From Hydrogenophaga sp. (GTDB taxonomy: Bacteria; Pseudomonadota; Gammaproteobacteria; Burkholderiales; Burkholderiaceae_C): a stretch of DNA of 64,000 bases. Position numbers and translations under genes: made by a program. The stretch lies in the NCBI RefSeq assembly GCF_025699295.1, contig NZ_JAILWB010000021.1, forward strand, positions 26,740 to 90,739, in the 5' to 3' direction. Each line of letters opens with the position of its first letter. Position 1 is the first letter of the stretch. Below, one piece after another: positions 30,047-38,317 of the stretch. The notes below the pieces were generated by a model that made no database searches, had not been told where the DNA came from, and worked only from the letters and a program-made list of their open reading frames with translations.

Positions 30047-30910
30047 ATGGGTTTGAAACGGTCCGACTTCCGCTTTTTCCACCGCCTGCGCGTGCGCTGG
30101 GCCGAGGTGGACATGCAGAAAATCGTCTTCAACGCGCACTACCTGATGTACTTCGACACAGCCGTCACCGACTACTGGCGAGCGCTCGCCTTGCCGTATT
30201 TCGAGACCATGGAGCAGCTCGAAGGCGACCTGTACGTGGTCAGGGCCACGGTCGACTTCCACGCCTCGGCACGGGTGGACGAGCAGATCGACGTCGCCAT
30301 GAAATGCAGCCGCGTGGGCAACTCCTCCCTCACGTTCACCGGTGCGATCTTCCGTGGCGATGAACACCTCATCAGCGGTGAGCTGATCTATGTGTTCGCC
30401 GATCCGGCCACGCAGAAGTCCCGCCCTGTGCCCGATGCGCTGCGGGAGGCGCTCACGGGCTACGAAGCCGGCGAGGCGATGACCCGCGTGCGTGTCGGGC
30501 CTTGGAGCGAACTTGGCGCCGACGCGCAGCGCCTGCGCACGGCGGTGTTCGTGGAGGAGCAGCGCATTCCCAAGGAACTGGAGTGGGACGAGGCCGATGC
30601 TGTGGCACTGCACGCGGTGGCCTACAACCGCCTAGGGCGGCCGGTGGCCACGGGTCGGCTGCTGCCGCACGAACCCGGCGTGGCGCGCATCGGCCGCATG
30701 GCGGTGGAGCGTTCCTTGCGCGGCGGGCGGCTGGGGCGCGATGTGCTGCACGCGCTCATGGACGCGGCCCGCGCGCGCGGCGACACCGAAGTGATGCTGC
30801 ACGCCCAGAGCAGCGCCGAAGGCTTCTATGCCCGGCTCGGTTACGAGCGGCGCGGGGCGCCCTTTGAAGAGGCAGGCATCGGGCACCAGGAGATGGTCGC
30901 GAAGTTGTAA
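30047..30910 (+). CDS. Thioesterase (4HBT) - GNAT acetyltransferase fusion
   Basis: 287 residues in one continuous frame. Residues 1-144 are a hot-dog 4-hydroxybenzoyl-CoA thioesterase/FadM-like domain (RVRWAEVDMQKIVFNAHYLMYFD contains the Asp and the His-Tyr surface). Residues ~150-287 are a GNAT acetyltransferase ending in VMLHAQSSAEGFYARLGYERRG and an acetyl-CoA segment RSLRGGRLGRDVL. An internal ATG at 30479 marks the join but lacks a convincing separate ribosome site. A single two-domain protein is the simplest reading; coupling acyl-CoA hydrolysis with acetyl transfer is an interesting but untested idea. Confidence 0.85.
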   Translation: MGLKRSDFRFFHRLRVRWAEVDMQKIVFNAHYLMYFDTAVTDYWRALALPYFETMEQLEGDLYVVRATVDFHASARVDEQIDVAMKCSRVGNSSLTFTGAIFRGDEHLISGELIYVFADPATQKSRPVPDALREALTGYEAGEAMTRVRVGPWSELGADAQRLRTAVFVEEQRIPKELEWDEADAVALHAVAYNRLGRPVATGRLLPHEPGVARIGRMAVERSLRGGRLGRDVLHALMDAARARGDTEVMLHAQSSAEGFYARLGYERRGAPFEEAGIGHQEMVAKL

Positions 30911-30924
30911 GGCCTGCGGGCCTT
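30909..30924. terminator. Hairpin between convergent fusion and NRDE genes
   Basis: AAGGCC, four-base loop TGCG, GGCCTT. It spans the whole 13-base gap between the two stop codons. No T-run beyond the stem, so terminator strength is doubtful. Confidence 0.4.
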
Positions 30925-31775
30925 CACCAGACCAGGGTTTCGCGCCGGTGCCGGGCCGGGTCGAGGCCGGCCACGGGCTGCAAGGGGTCGTGGGTCCATT
31001 CGTCCACCTGCACGTCCCAGGCATGGGCGCTCGGCAGCGCGCGCACCACCAGGCTGCTGCGGGTGCCATAGGCGCGGTCGGCCATGCGCACGAACGGGCT
31101 GGAGAGCGCGCGCTCCATGGCGGATGGCACGCCCGTGCGCGGCAGATCACACGGGGCGGCCGGGGTGGCTTCGGTCAGCCGTGTGGCCAGCGGGTGCATC
31201 CATTCGCCGTCGTCCATTGATCGATTCGCCTGCAGCCGCGCCAGCGACTCGCCCAGCGCCTGCTTGAGTTGCACCGTCTTGGGCCAGGGCGTGTCCAGGC
31301 TGGCGTTGGACAGACCGTACAGCCCGGCGCCGAGTGCCTGGCGGTGCAGTGCGGGGGGGCCGGAGTCGTGCGGCGACTCGGGGTCGCGGTTGCTCAGCCA
31401 GCTCCAGCGGGCGCGGTGGAAGTCGCCCACCACGAGATTGAATCCACCATAGGCGCCGGGATCGATCGCCTCGGCCAGGTCGTCTTCGTCGCCGTCGCCC
31501 CGCAGCCAGCGGGTGACGAGTTCACCCCGGCTGCGTGCGCCGGGGCCGGCCTGGGTCTGGCGCACGTTGGTGAGCATGGCCACGCGGCCGGTCGGACTCA
31601 AGCCCAGCCAGGTGCCGCCATCGCGCAGGTCGCGCCCGGCGACGATCTCTGTGCCATCGGCCAGGGCCCACCGGTGCAGGGCCGCCGTGGGCCGGTCCAG
31701 GAACTCGTCGCGGTTGGCCGCGATGAGCAGCGGACACGCCGGGTCGGCGTGCAGGGCGAAGGCGATCAGGCACAT
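30924..31775 (-). CDS. NRDE (TANGO2-like) family protein
   Basis: 283 residues starting MCLIAFAL; after removal of Met, Cys2 could act as an N-terminal nucleophile as in the Ntn fold assigned to this family. The NRDE motif is in IAANRDEFLDRPT near residue 18, followed by GRDLRDGGTWLGLSPTGRVAMLTNVRQ, the strongest conserved block. Cellular role is uncertain; eukaryotic TANGO2 homologues affect haem or lipid handling. Same strand as ygfZ with 14 bases between, so probably co-transcribed. Confidence 0.88.
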   Translation of the reverse strand: MCLIAFALHADPACPLLIAANRDEFLDRPTAALHRWALADGTEIVAGRDLRDGGTWLGLSPTGRVAMLTNVRQTQAGPGARSRGELVTRWLRGDGDEDDLAEAIDPGAYGGFNLVVGDFHRARWSWLSNRDPESPHDSGPPALHRQALGAGLYGLSNASLDTPWPKTVQLKQALGESLARLQANRSMDDGEWMHPLATRLTEATPAAPCDLPRTGVPSAMERALSSPFVRMADRAYGTRSSLVVRALPSAHAWDVQVDEWTHDPLQPVAGLDPARHRRETLVW

Positions 31776-31789
31776 CGGGCCGCCACAGC

Positions 31790-32722
31790 TCAGATGTCGT
31801 CGAGCAGCGGATAGGGCAGGGGCAGCAATTCCAGGGCCGGGCCATTGGCGCTGCCGGCGTGCAGGTGGCCTTGCGCCGCGGCGCTGGTCTGCATGGACAC
31901 GATCGCGTCGAACCCACCGCCGGGGTGCGCCGCCGCCTGCACCACCGTGCCGCAGGGTTGTTCGGCGTCGCTCTCGTGAAACACCGCCTGGCCGACGGTG
32001 AGCCCGGCGTCGGTGTGCACCAGATAGGCCCGGCGCTTGAGCGTGCCGCGGAACTGGCTGCGCGCCACCACCTCCTGCCCGGGGTAGCAGCCCTTCTTGA
32101 AGTTCACGCCGCCCACCGATTCGTAGTTCAGCATCTGCGGCACGAAGGCATCGAACACGGGCTGGCTCAGCGTGGCCACGCCGCTGCGCACATCCATCCA
32201 GTGCCACAGCGCTTCCGGCAAGGCAGGGACGGTGGGCCCGGCCGTGTCCGCGGGCGCCACCCACAGGGCGCGTGCCACACCGTCGGCCGGATACAGGCGC
32301 ACTACGCTGGCGGCCCCATCGCGCCACAGGCTCCAGGGCGTGGCGGGCAGGGGCGGGGGCACAGCATCGCCGGCCAGGCCGAACAGGGCGAAGGCGTCGC
32401 TGGCGTCGCTCAGTCTGGCTTTCGCTCTCAGCACGAACATGGACAGGCGTTTCAGGGTGCTGGCCAGCAAGTCCCGGCTGCACACGAGCAGGATCTCGTC
32501 AGGACTGCGTCTGAAGCCCACGAAGCTGGCCTGCATGCGCCCCTTGGCGGAACAGAAGGCGGCCAGGCGGGCCTGTGACGGCTCCAGCATGACAAAGTCC
32601 TGCGTCAACTGGCCCTGGAGGAACCCCGCCGCGTCCTCGCCTTCGATGCGGATCACCCCGAGGTGCGCCAGGCGCACGGCGCCGCTGGCCAGATGCTGGT
32701 TGGGGAAGTCGGAGGCGTTCAT
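31790..32722 (-). CDS. ygfZ: Folate-dependent Fe-S/tRNA modification factor YgfZ
   Basis: 310 residues. The diagnostic motif KGCYPGQEVVAR near residue 207 and an N-terminal DAAGFLQGQLTQDF segment identify YgfZ, a GcvT-fold, tetrahydrofolate-binding protein that supports some Fe-S enzymes such as MiaB. The start is the first ATG in a divergent 145-base gap with mltG. It shares an operon with the NRDE gene. Function by homology. Confidence 0.93.
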   Translation of the reverse strand: MNASDFPNQHLASGAVRLAHLGVIRIEGEDAAGFLQGQLTQDFVMLEPSQARLAAFCSAKGRMQASFVGFRRSPDEILLVCSRDLLASTLKRLSMFVLRAKARLSDASDAFALFGLAGDAVPPPLPATPWSLWRDGAASVVRLYPADGVARALWVAPADTAGPTVPALPEALWHWMDVRSGVATLSQPVFDAFVPQMLNYESVGGVNFKKGCYPGQEVVARSQFRGTLKRRAYLVHTDAGLTVGQAVFHESDAEQPCGTVVQAAAHPGGGFDAIVSMQTSAAAQGHLHAGSANGPALELLPLPYPLLDDI

Positions 32723-32820
32723 GTCGGGGCAATCTCGATGAAAGGCGGCCGGTGGCGCACCAGTGGGCAGGCAGGGTGCCAGCCGGGTTGAAGGCGTCGA
32801 TTATCATGGCCGGCCCGCTC

Positions 32821-32854
32821 CCCTGCCGAGCCGATTCGACAAGCCCCTGCCGAG
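32821..32854 (+). repeat. 10-base direct repeat upstream of mltG
   Basis: CCCTGCCGAG occurs at 32821-32830 and again at 32845-32854, in the 145-base divergent gap ahead of the mltG start. Could be regulator half-sites 24 bases apart or chance in GC-rich DNA. Confidence 0.3.
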
Positions 32855-32867
32855 CTATCTCCCCGTG

Positions 32868-33875
32868 ATGCGTCTCCTGAAACTGCTGGTGGTTGTTCCC
32901 CTGCTGCTTGCACTGCTGGCCGCCGTGGCGGGCATGTGGTGGCTGCAGCAACCGCTGCCGCTGACGACTGCCGCGACGCAGCAGAAACCGCTGCTTGTGA
33001 CCATCGAGCCCGGTGCGTCCGCGCAGTTGGTGGCCGAGCGGCTGACCGCATCCGGCGTGAACGCGCCGCCGCAACTGCTGTATGCCTGGTTTCGGCTGTC
33101 GGGCCAGGCGCGCGACATCAAGGCCGGCACCTACGAACTCGTTGCCGGGACCACGCCCCGCACGCTGCTGTCCAAGCTTGTGCGTGGTGAACAGGCGCTG
33201 CGCAGCATCACGCTGCTCGAAGGCTGGAACATCCGCCAGGTGCTGCAGGCCGTGCGCAGCGCGCCCGATCTCACGCAAGACATCGAAGGCCTGAGCCAGG
33301 ATGACATCATGGCGCTGATCGGCTACCCCGGCCGGCACCCCGAGGGGCGCTTCTTCCCCGACACCTACCGTGTGGTGACCCGTGCGCCGGCCTCCAGCGT
33401 GCTCAGGCAGGCGGCGCAGGCCATGGAGCAAAGGCTGGAAAAAGCCTGGGCCCAGCGCGACGCAGATTCGCCGCTGCGCACGCCCGACGAGGCGCTGGTG
33501 CTCGCCAGCATCGTTGAGAAGGAAACCGGCCTCGACAGCGACCGCCGCCGCATCGCCGGCGTGTTCGTCAACCGGCTGCGCATCGGCATGCGGCTGCAGA
33601 CCGACCCGGCCGTGATCTACGGCCTGGGCGAACGCTTCGACGGCAACCTGCGCCGCAGCCACCTCACGACCGACGGCGCGTACAACACCTATGTGCGCGC
33701 CGGCCTGCCGCCCACGCCGATCGCGATGCCCGGAGAGGCCTCGCTGATGGCAGCGGTGCAGCCCCTGGCCACCAACTCGATCTACTTCGTGTCCCGCGGA
33801 GATGGTTCCAGCCAGTTCAGCGCCACTCTGGAAGAGCACAATGCGGCGGTGAGGCGCTACATCCTGCGGCGCTGA
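32868..33875 (+). CDS. mltG: Endolytic murein transglycosylase MltG
   Basis: 335 residues. One N-terminal membrane anchor (residues ~5-25, [15 protein letters not shown]) then the YceG domain, with the catalytic glutamate in [16 protein letters not shown] near residue 215 and [14 protein letters not shown] near 247. [16 protein letters not shown] is family-typical. It cleaves nascent glycan strands and sets their length. The mltG-tmk-holB order is common in this bacterial group. Confidence 0.94.
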   Translation: MRLLKLLVVVPLLLALLAAVAGMWWLQQPLPLTTAATQQKPLLVTIEPGASAQLVAERLTASGVNAPPQLLYAWFRLSGQARDIKAGTYELVAGTTPRTLLSKLVRGEQALRSITLLEGWNIRQVLQAVRSAPDLTQDIEGLSQDDIMALIGYPGRHPEGRFFPDTYRVVTRAPASSVLRQAAQAMEQRLEKAWAQRDADSPLRTPDEALVLASIVEKETGLDSDRRRIAGVFVNRLRIGMRLQTDPAVIYGLGERFDGNLRRSHLTTDGAYNTYVRAGLPPTPIAMPGEASLMAAVQPLATNSIYFVSRGDGSSQFSATLEEHNAAVRRYILRR

Positions 33876-33903
33876 AGCCCCCGCCACACCCCGATCCCCG
33901 TCC

Positions 33904-34563
33904 ATGTCCGCCTCCGGCCTCTTCATCAGCTTCGAAGGCATCGACGGCGCGGGCAAATCCACCCACATCGCCGGTCTGGCCGACGCGTTCCGGGCGGCGG
34001 GGCGCACCGTGGTCCTCACGCGCGAGCCCGGCGGCACGCCACTGGCCGAAAAGCTGCGCGAACTGGTGCTCAACGACGCCATGGACCCGCTGAGCGAGGC
34101 GCTGCTGATGTTCGCCGCGCGGCGCGACCACCTGGGGCAGGTGATCGAGCCTGCCCTGGCGCGAGGCAATGTGGTGCTGTGCGACCGTTTCACCGACGCG
34201 ACTTTTGCCTACCAGGGCGGCGGGCGGGGTTTCGATCTCGATGTGCTGCACCAGCTCGAACGCTGGGTGCAGTCGCGTCCCGATGACCCAACCCCGCGCC
34301 AGCCCGACCTCACGATCTGGTTCGACCTGCCGCCCGCGGTGGCGGCGCAGCGCCTGGCCGCGGCCCGGGTGCCCGATCGTTTCGAGGCACAGCCGCAGGC
34401 CTTCTTCGAGCGTGTGGTGGCGGGCTATGCGAAGCGCATGGACGAGTCGCCCGCCCGCTTCGCCCGCATCGCGTCCGACCAGCCCAGGGAGCGTGTCTGG
34501 CAGTGCGTGCGCGAAGCCGTCCAGCAACGCGGCTGGCTGCTACCTGCAGGAGCTGGCGCATGA
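33904..34563 (+). CDS. tmk: Thymidylate kinase
   Basis: 219 residues. P-loop [11 protein letters not shown] at residues 9-19, the DR(Y/F) motif [17 protein letters not shown] near residue 93, and RVPDRFEAQ in the LID region. It phosphorylates dTMP to dTDP using ATP. The stop overlaps the holB start (ATGA). Confidence 0.96.
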   Translation: MSASGLFISFEGIDGAGKSTHIAGLADAFRAAGRTVVLTREPGGTPLAEKLRELVLNDAMDPLSEALLMFAARRDHLGQVIEPALARGNVVLCDRFTDATFAYQGGGRGFDLDVLHQLERWVQSRPDDPTPRQPDLTIWFDLPPAVAAQRLAAARVPDRFEAQPQAFFERVVAGYAKRMDESPARFARIASDQPRERVWQCVREAVQQRGWLLPAGAGA

Positions 34564-35594
34564 CCGCGTCCACCCTGGCGCCCTGGTTGCACGCACAGCT
34601 GCGCAGCCTGCTGGCACAGCGCGGTCACGCCCTGTTGCTCGCTGGCCCTTCGGGTCTGGGGCAGTACGAGCTGGCGCTGGCGCTGGCCCGTGCCTGGTTG
34701 TGCGAACAGCCTGGTGCGGACGGCGCCTGCGGCGTGTGCGGCAGCTGCCACGCCATCGACGTGCGCACCCATGCCGACCTCTGTGTGCTGATGCCCGAAA
34801 CGCTGAGCCTGGAACTGGGCTGGCCGCTGGACGAAGGCGCGCAGAAGGAGATCGACGACAAGAAGCGCAAGGCAAGCAAGTTCATCCGCGTGGAGGCTGC
34901 GCGCGATGCCGTGGCTTTCACGCAGTTCACGCGATCGGGTGGGCGCACCAAGGTGATCCTGGTGCATCCGGCCGAGCGCATGAATGTCGAGTCGGCCAAT
35001 ACCCTGCTCAAAACCCTCGAAGAACCCGTGGGCGAGGTGCGCTTCGTGCTGGCCACCGAAGCGGCGCACCAGTTGCTGCCGACCATCCGCAGCCGCTGCC
35101 AGGGCCATGCCATGCTGTGGCCCACCGAGCCGGATGCGCTGGACTGGCTGGTGCAGCAGGCCGGCGCACAGGGCAAGCCGGTGGAACGCGGCCAGGCCGC
35201 CGTGTGGCTGCAGGCCGCCGGCGGACGCCCCGACGACGCGCTGGCCTGGGCCGCCACCGGGCTGCAGGGCGCGACATGGGCCCACTTGCCGCAGGCACTG
35301 GCCCGGGGGGATTGGGGGACGCTCGCGGGCTGGCCGCCCGCGCAGCAACTCGCGGTGCTGCAGAAGCTGTGCCACGACCTCATGGCCCGCGCCTCGGGTG
35401 CGCCCTCGCGCTACTTTCCCGCCGAGCAACTGCCGCCCGCACCGCGCTGGAGCGCGCTGGCCCAGTGGTCGCGCGAACTCATGAGTGCCGCACGCACGGT
35501 GGAACACCCCTACAACGCCGGGCTGACGCAGGAGGCCTGGGCCGCCCGCACCCGCCAGGTGCTGGGCAGCGGAGGCGCCCGCGCGACCGCCTGA
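34560..35594 (+). CDS. holB: DNA polymerase III delta-prime subunit
   Basis: 344 residues, overlapping tmk by 4 bases. The clamp-loader AAA fold is seen in [23 protein letters not shown], where the P-loop is degenerate as in other delta-prime subunits that do not hydrolyse ATP. A Cys-rich zinc element follows (CGVCGSCH with a further Cys). [17 protein letters not shown] is the conserved switch-like segment. It is part of the clamp loader for beta loading. No defect seen. Confidence 0.93.
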   Translation: MTASTLAPWLHAQLRSLLAQRGHALLLAGPSGLGQYELALALARAWLCEQPGADGACGVCGSCHAIDVRTHADLCVLMPETLSLELGWPLDEGAQKEIDDKKRKASKFIRVEAARDAVAFTQFTRSGGRTKVILVHPAERMNVESANTLLKTLEEPVGEVRFVLATEAAHQLLPTIRSRCQGHAMLWPTEPDALDWLVQQAGAQGKPVERGQAAVWLQAAGGRPDDALAWAATGLQGATWAHLPQALARGDWGTLAGWPPAQQLAVLQKLCHDLMARASGAPSRYFPAEQLPPAPRWSALAQWSRELMSAARTVEHPYNAGLTQEAWAARTRQVLGSGGARATA

Positions 35595-35726
35595 GGCCTC
35601 ACGCCGGCCGCTGACCGGAGAAGCCGTTCAAACGCCGATTTGTCACGGAAACTCGTGGCTGTTGTGGGCCTTTCGGGCCCTTGTCAGTCGCCGCGTCCGC
35701 GCCCATTGCCGCTAAACTCGTCCACC

Positions 35727-36098
35727 ATGAGCACCAACCCTTCTCCATCGTCCGCAACGGCGCGGCCGAGCGTGATCCAGCTCTCCATCAAGGAAAAGGC
35801 GGCCCTGTATGCCGCCTATATCCCCTTGTTCGCCGACGGAGGCATCTTCATTCCCTCGTCGCGCGAGTACCGCCTGGGGGATGACGTCTATGTACTGCTC
35901 AGCCTGCCCGAAGACCCACAGCGCTACCCTGTGGCGGGCAAGGTCGCCTGGGTCACGCCGGCCAAGGCACAGGGCGCGCGGACCCAGGGCGTGGGCATCC
36001 GTTTTCCGGCCGACGAGAAGTCGCGCCAGCTCAAGCTCAAGATCGAGGAACTCCTGGGCTCCAACCTGGGTTCGGACCGCGCCACCCAGACGCTCTGA
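35727..36098 (+). CDS. PilZ domain protein
   Basis: 123 residues, small and globular, with the pattern FADGGIFIPSSREYRLGDDVYVLLSLPEDPQRYPVAGKVAWVTP, matching the type IV pilus assembly protein PilZ (which lacks an RxxxR c-di-GMP site). It is a stand-alone gene between holB and tatD, the usual context. It likely supports pilus assembly through PilF/FimX-type partners rather than binding c-di-GMP. A terminator follows its stop. Confidence 0.87.
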   Translation: MSTNPSPSSATARPSVIQLSIKEKAALYAAYIPLFADGGIFIPSSREYRLGDDVYVLLSLPEDPQRYPVAGKVAWVTPAKAQGARTQGVGIRFPADEKSRQLKLKIEELLGSNLGSDRATQTL

Positions 36099-36115
36099 CC
36101 CGGCGGATTTCTGCC

Positions 36116-36155
36116 AGCCGATGCGGCGCACAATGGTGTGCCCATCGGCTTTTTT
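36116..36155 (+). terminator. Intrinsic terminator after the PilZ gene, close to the tatD start
   Basis: AGCCGATG (36116-36123) pairs with CATCGGCT (36143-36150), with an inner GCGCAC/GTGTGC stem around an AATG loop, followed by TTTTT. Only 18 bases separate it from the tatD ATG, leaving no room for a new promoter. Confidence 0.8.
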
Positions 36156-36173
36156 CGTTCTGTTCCGTTTCTC

Positions 36174-37004
36174 ATGTTCACCGACTCTCACTGCCACCTG
36201 AGCTTTCCCGAACTGCAGGCGCGCCTGCCAGACATTCTTGACGAGATGGCGCAGGCTCGGGTGGACCGCGCGCTGTGCATCTGCACCACGCTGGAAGAAT
36301 TTGAGGATGTGTACGGACTGGCGAGCGCGCACCACCACCTCTGGGCCACCGTGGGCGTGCACCCGGACAACGAAGATGTGCGCGAACCCGCGCTGGGCGA
36401 CCTTCTGGAGGGTGCCGCGCGCCCCAAAGTGATCGGCATCGGCGAAACCGGGCTGGACTACTACCGCCTGGGCGAGCGCACGGTGGCCGACATGGAATGG
36501 CAGCGCGAGCGGTTCCGCACCCACATCCGCGCGGGTCGCCTGACCGGCCTGCCGCTGGTGATCCACACCCGCAGCGCGTCCGAGGACACGCTGGCGATCC
36601 TGAGGGAGGAGGGGGGCTTCGTGTCGGGTTCCGCCCAGCCCCAACCGGTCGCCAGGGGTGTTTTCCACTGCTTCACGGAAACCATGGATGTCGCGCGCGC
36701 GGCACTGGACCTGGGCTTCTACGTCTCCTTCTCCGGCATCCTGACGTTTCGCAACGCAGCCGATCTGCGCGAAGTAGCGGCCTTTGTCCCGCTGGACCGC
36801 ACCCTGATCGAGACCGACAGCCCCTATCTGGCACCGGTTCCTCACCGCGGAAAGACAAACTCGCCCGCCTGGGTCCCGTGGGTGGCCCGGCAGATAGCCG
36901 AGATCAAGGGCCTCGAGGTGGAGGCCGTTGCACAGGCCACCAGCCACAATTTTGAGCAGCTGTTCGATCGGGTGAGCCGCGCAGCCCATGCTGACAAAAT
37001 ATGA
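36174..37004 (+). CDS. tatD: TatD family metal-dependent DNase
   Basis: 276 residues. Metal ligands: HCH near residue 6 (SHCHL), Glu in GIGETGLDYY near 86, His in LVIHTRSASEDTL near 128, His in GVFHCFTE near 162, Asp in IETDSPYLAPVPHRG near 212. This is the full TatD active site (3'-5' exonuclease/DNase on damaged DNA). The ribosome site is poor and an intrinsic terminator hairpin precedes it, so its expression depends on read-through or attenuation. Its stop overlaps the ankyrin gene start. Confidence 0.92.
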   Translation: MFTDSHCHLSFPELQARLPDILDEMAQARVDRALCICTTLEEFEDVYGLASAHHHLWATVGVHPDNEDVREPALGDLLEGAARPKVIGIGETGLDYYRLGERTVADMEWQRERFRTHIRAGRLTGLPLVIHTRSASEDTLAILREEGGFVSGSAQPQPVARGVFHCFTETMDVARAALDLGFYVSFSGILTFRNAADLREVAAFVPLDRTLIETDSPYLAPVPHRGKTNSPAWVPWVARQIAEIKGLEVEAVAQATSHNFEQLFDRVSRAAHADKI

Positions 37005-37693
37005 AGTATCAGATTAAAAATATGAAAAAGTGCATTGTTTCAAGAGCAATATTTGCATTGTTTATGGCATTTTCATTCACCCTGCATGCCAGTTCGTTTG
37101 ACGACTTCTTCATGGCCATCAAGCAGGACAACGTGGCCGCCGTGCGCCAGCTCGCACAGCGCGGCTTCGATCTGAACACCCGCAACGAGGCAGGCGACCA
37201 CGCGCTGTACCTGGCCATCCGGGACGGCGCGACCAGCGTGGCCGACTACCTCGTGGGCCAGGCGTCCGTGGACATCGAAGCCCGCAGTGCCAAGGAGGAA
37301 AGCCCCTTGATGATGGCCGCCATCAAGGGCCGCCTGGAGTTGATGCGCCGCCTGATCGCGCGCAAGGCCGAGGTCAACAAGACTGGCTGGACCCCCCTGC
37401 ATTACGCCGCCACGCATGCCGGAGAGGCCAGCCCCATCATGGTGCGTCTGTTGCTGGAACACCATGCCTACATTGACGCCGAATCGCCCAATGGCACGAC
37501 ACCCCTGATGATGGCAGCCCACTATGGTGATCCCGGGGTCGTGAAGTTGCTGCTCGAGGAAGGTGCCGACCCGATGCTGCGCAACCAGCAGGGCCTCACT
37601 GCGATCGATTTCGCGCACCGCGCCAACCGCGCCGAATCGGCGGAGATCATTGCGGCCTTCGTGCGCGCCCGGCAGCCCAAAGGCAAGTGGTGA
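37001..37693 (+). CDS. Secreted ankyrin-repeat protein
   Basis: 230 residues from an ATGA overlap with tatD; an in-frame ATG at 37022 would give a cleaner signal peptide (MKKCIVSRAIFALFMAFSFTLHA, cut near HA-S). The mature part holds about five ankyrin repeats, such as GDHALYLAIRDGATSVADYLV, SPLMMAAIKGRLELMRRLI, GTTPLMMAAHYGDPGVVKLLL. A periplasmic protein-binding scaffold is expected. The first ~80 bases are distinctly AT-rich compared with the surroundings, so this end may have a different history. Confidence 0.85.
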   Translation: MKYQIKNMKKCIVSRAIFALFMAFSFTLHASSFDDFFMAIKQDNVAAVRQLAQRGFDLNTRNEAGDHALYLAIRDGATSVADYLVGQASVDIEARSAKEESPLMMAAIKGRLELMRRLIARKAEVNKTGWTPLHYAATHAGEASPIMVRLLLEHHAYIDAESPNGTTPLMMAAHYGDPGVVKLLLEEGADPMLRNQQGLTAIDFAHRANRAESAEIIAAFVRARQPKGKW

Positions 37694-37812
37694 TCAGCGA
37701 AGTTGCGTTGAAGGCATCGTTCGCACTGGCACAAAGTAGGTGTAACCCACATGGGCCTGACGGCCGCGACGCATCAGAATCGCCGGCTGACCCACATAAA
37801 TGAGGAGACGCC

Positions 37813-38301
37813 GTGAAGCTGGCCAGTCAGAAGGACTTTTTTTCGGGATTGATGTTCACCATCGTCGGCGTGTCGTTTGCCGTCGGAGCCACCAATTTCA
37901 CGGTAGGCGAGGCCGCCCGCATGGGGCCAGGCTACTTCCCGTTGATGCTGGGCATCCTGCTGGCCGGCCTGGGCATCCTGATCACGATCATCTCGTTGCG
38001 CAGCAAGGCGCCCGATGGCGATCCGATCGGGGCGATTGCCTGGCGGCCCCTGTGCTTCATCCTGGGCGCCAACCTCGCGTTTGGTGCGCTGCTGGTGGGC
38101 TTCCCGCCGCTGGGGCTGCCCGCCATGGGGTTGATCGTCGCCATCTACGGCCTGGTGGTCATCTCCGGCTTTGCCCGGCCCAACTCCAGCATCAAGGAGT
38201 CGCTGATCCTGGCCACCATCCTGGCCGTCGGCAGCTACGGCGCCTTCGTGTACATGCTGAACCTGCAGTTCCCGGTGTGGCCTGCGTTCCTGACCGCCTG
38301 A
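37813..38301 (+). CDS. tctB: Tripartite tricarboxylate transporter small membrane subunit TctB
   Basis: 162 residues, GTG start with TGAGGAGACG upstream. Four hydrophobic segments in the typical TctB layout. The TctA gene follows 16 bases downstream. Together they form the integral part of a TTT-family, sodium-gradient driven carboxylate importer that also requires a periplasmic TctC binding protein, not present nearby. Confidence 0.88.
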   Translation: MKLASQKDFFSGLMFTIVGVSFAVGATNFTVGEAARMGPGYFPLMLGILLAGLGILITIISLRSKAPDGDPIGAIAWRPLCFILGANLAFGALLVGFPPLGLPAMGLIVAIYGLVVISGFARPNSSIKESLILATILAVGSYGAFVYMLNLQFPVWPAFLTA

Positions 38302-38317
38302 TCCGGAGACTCATTTC

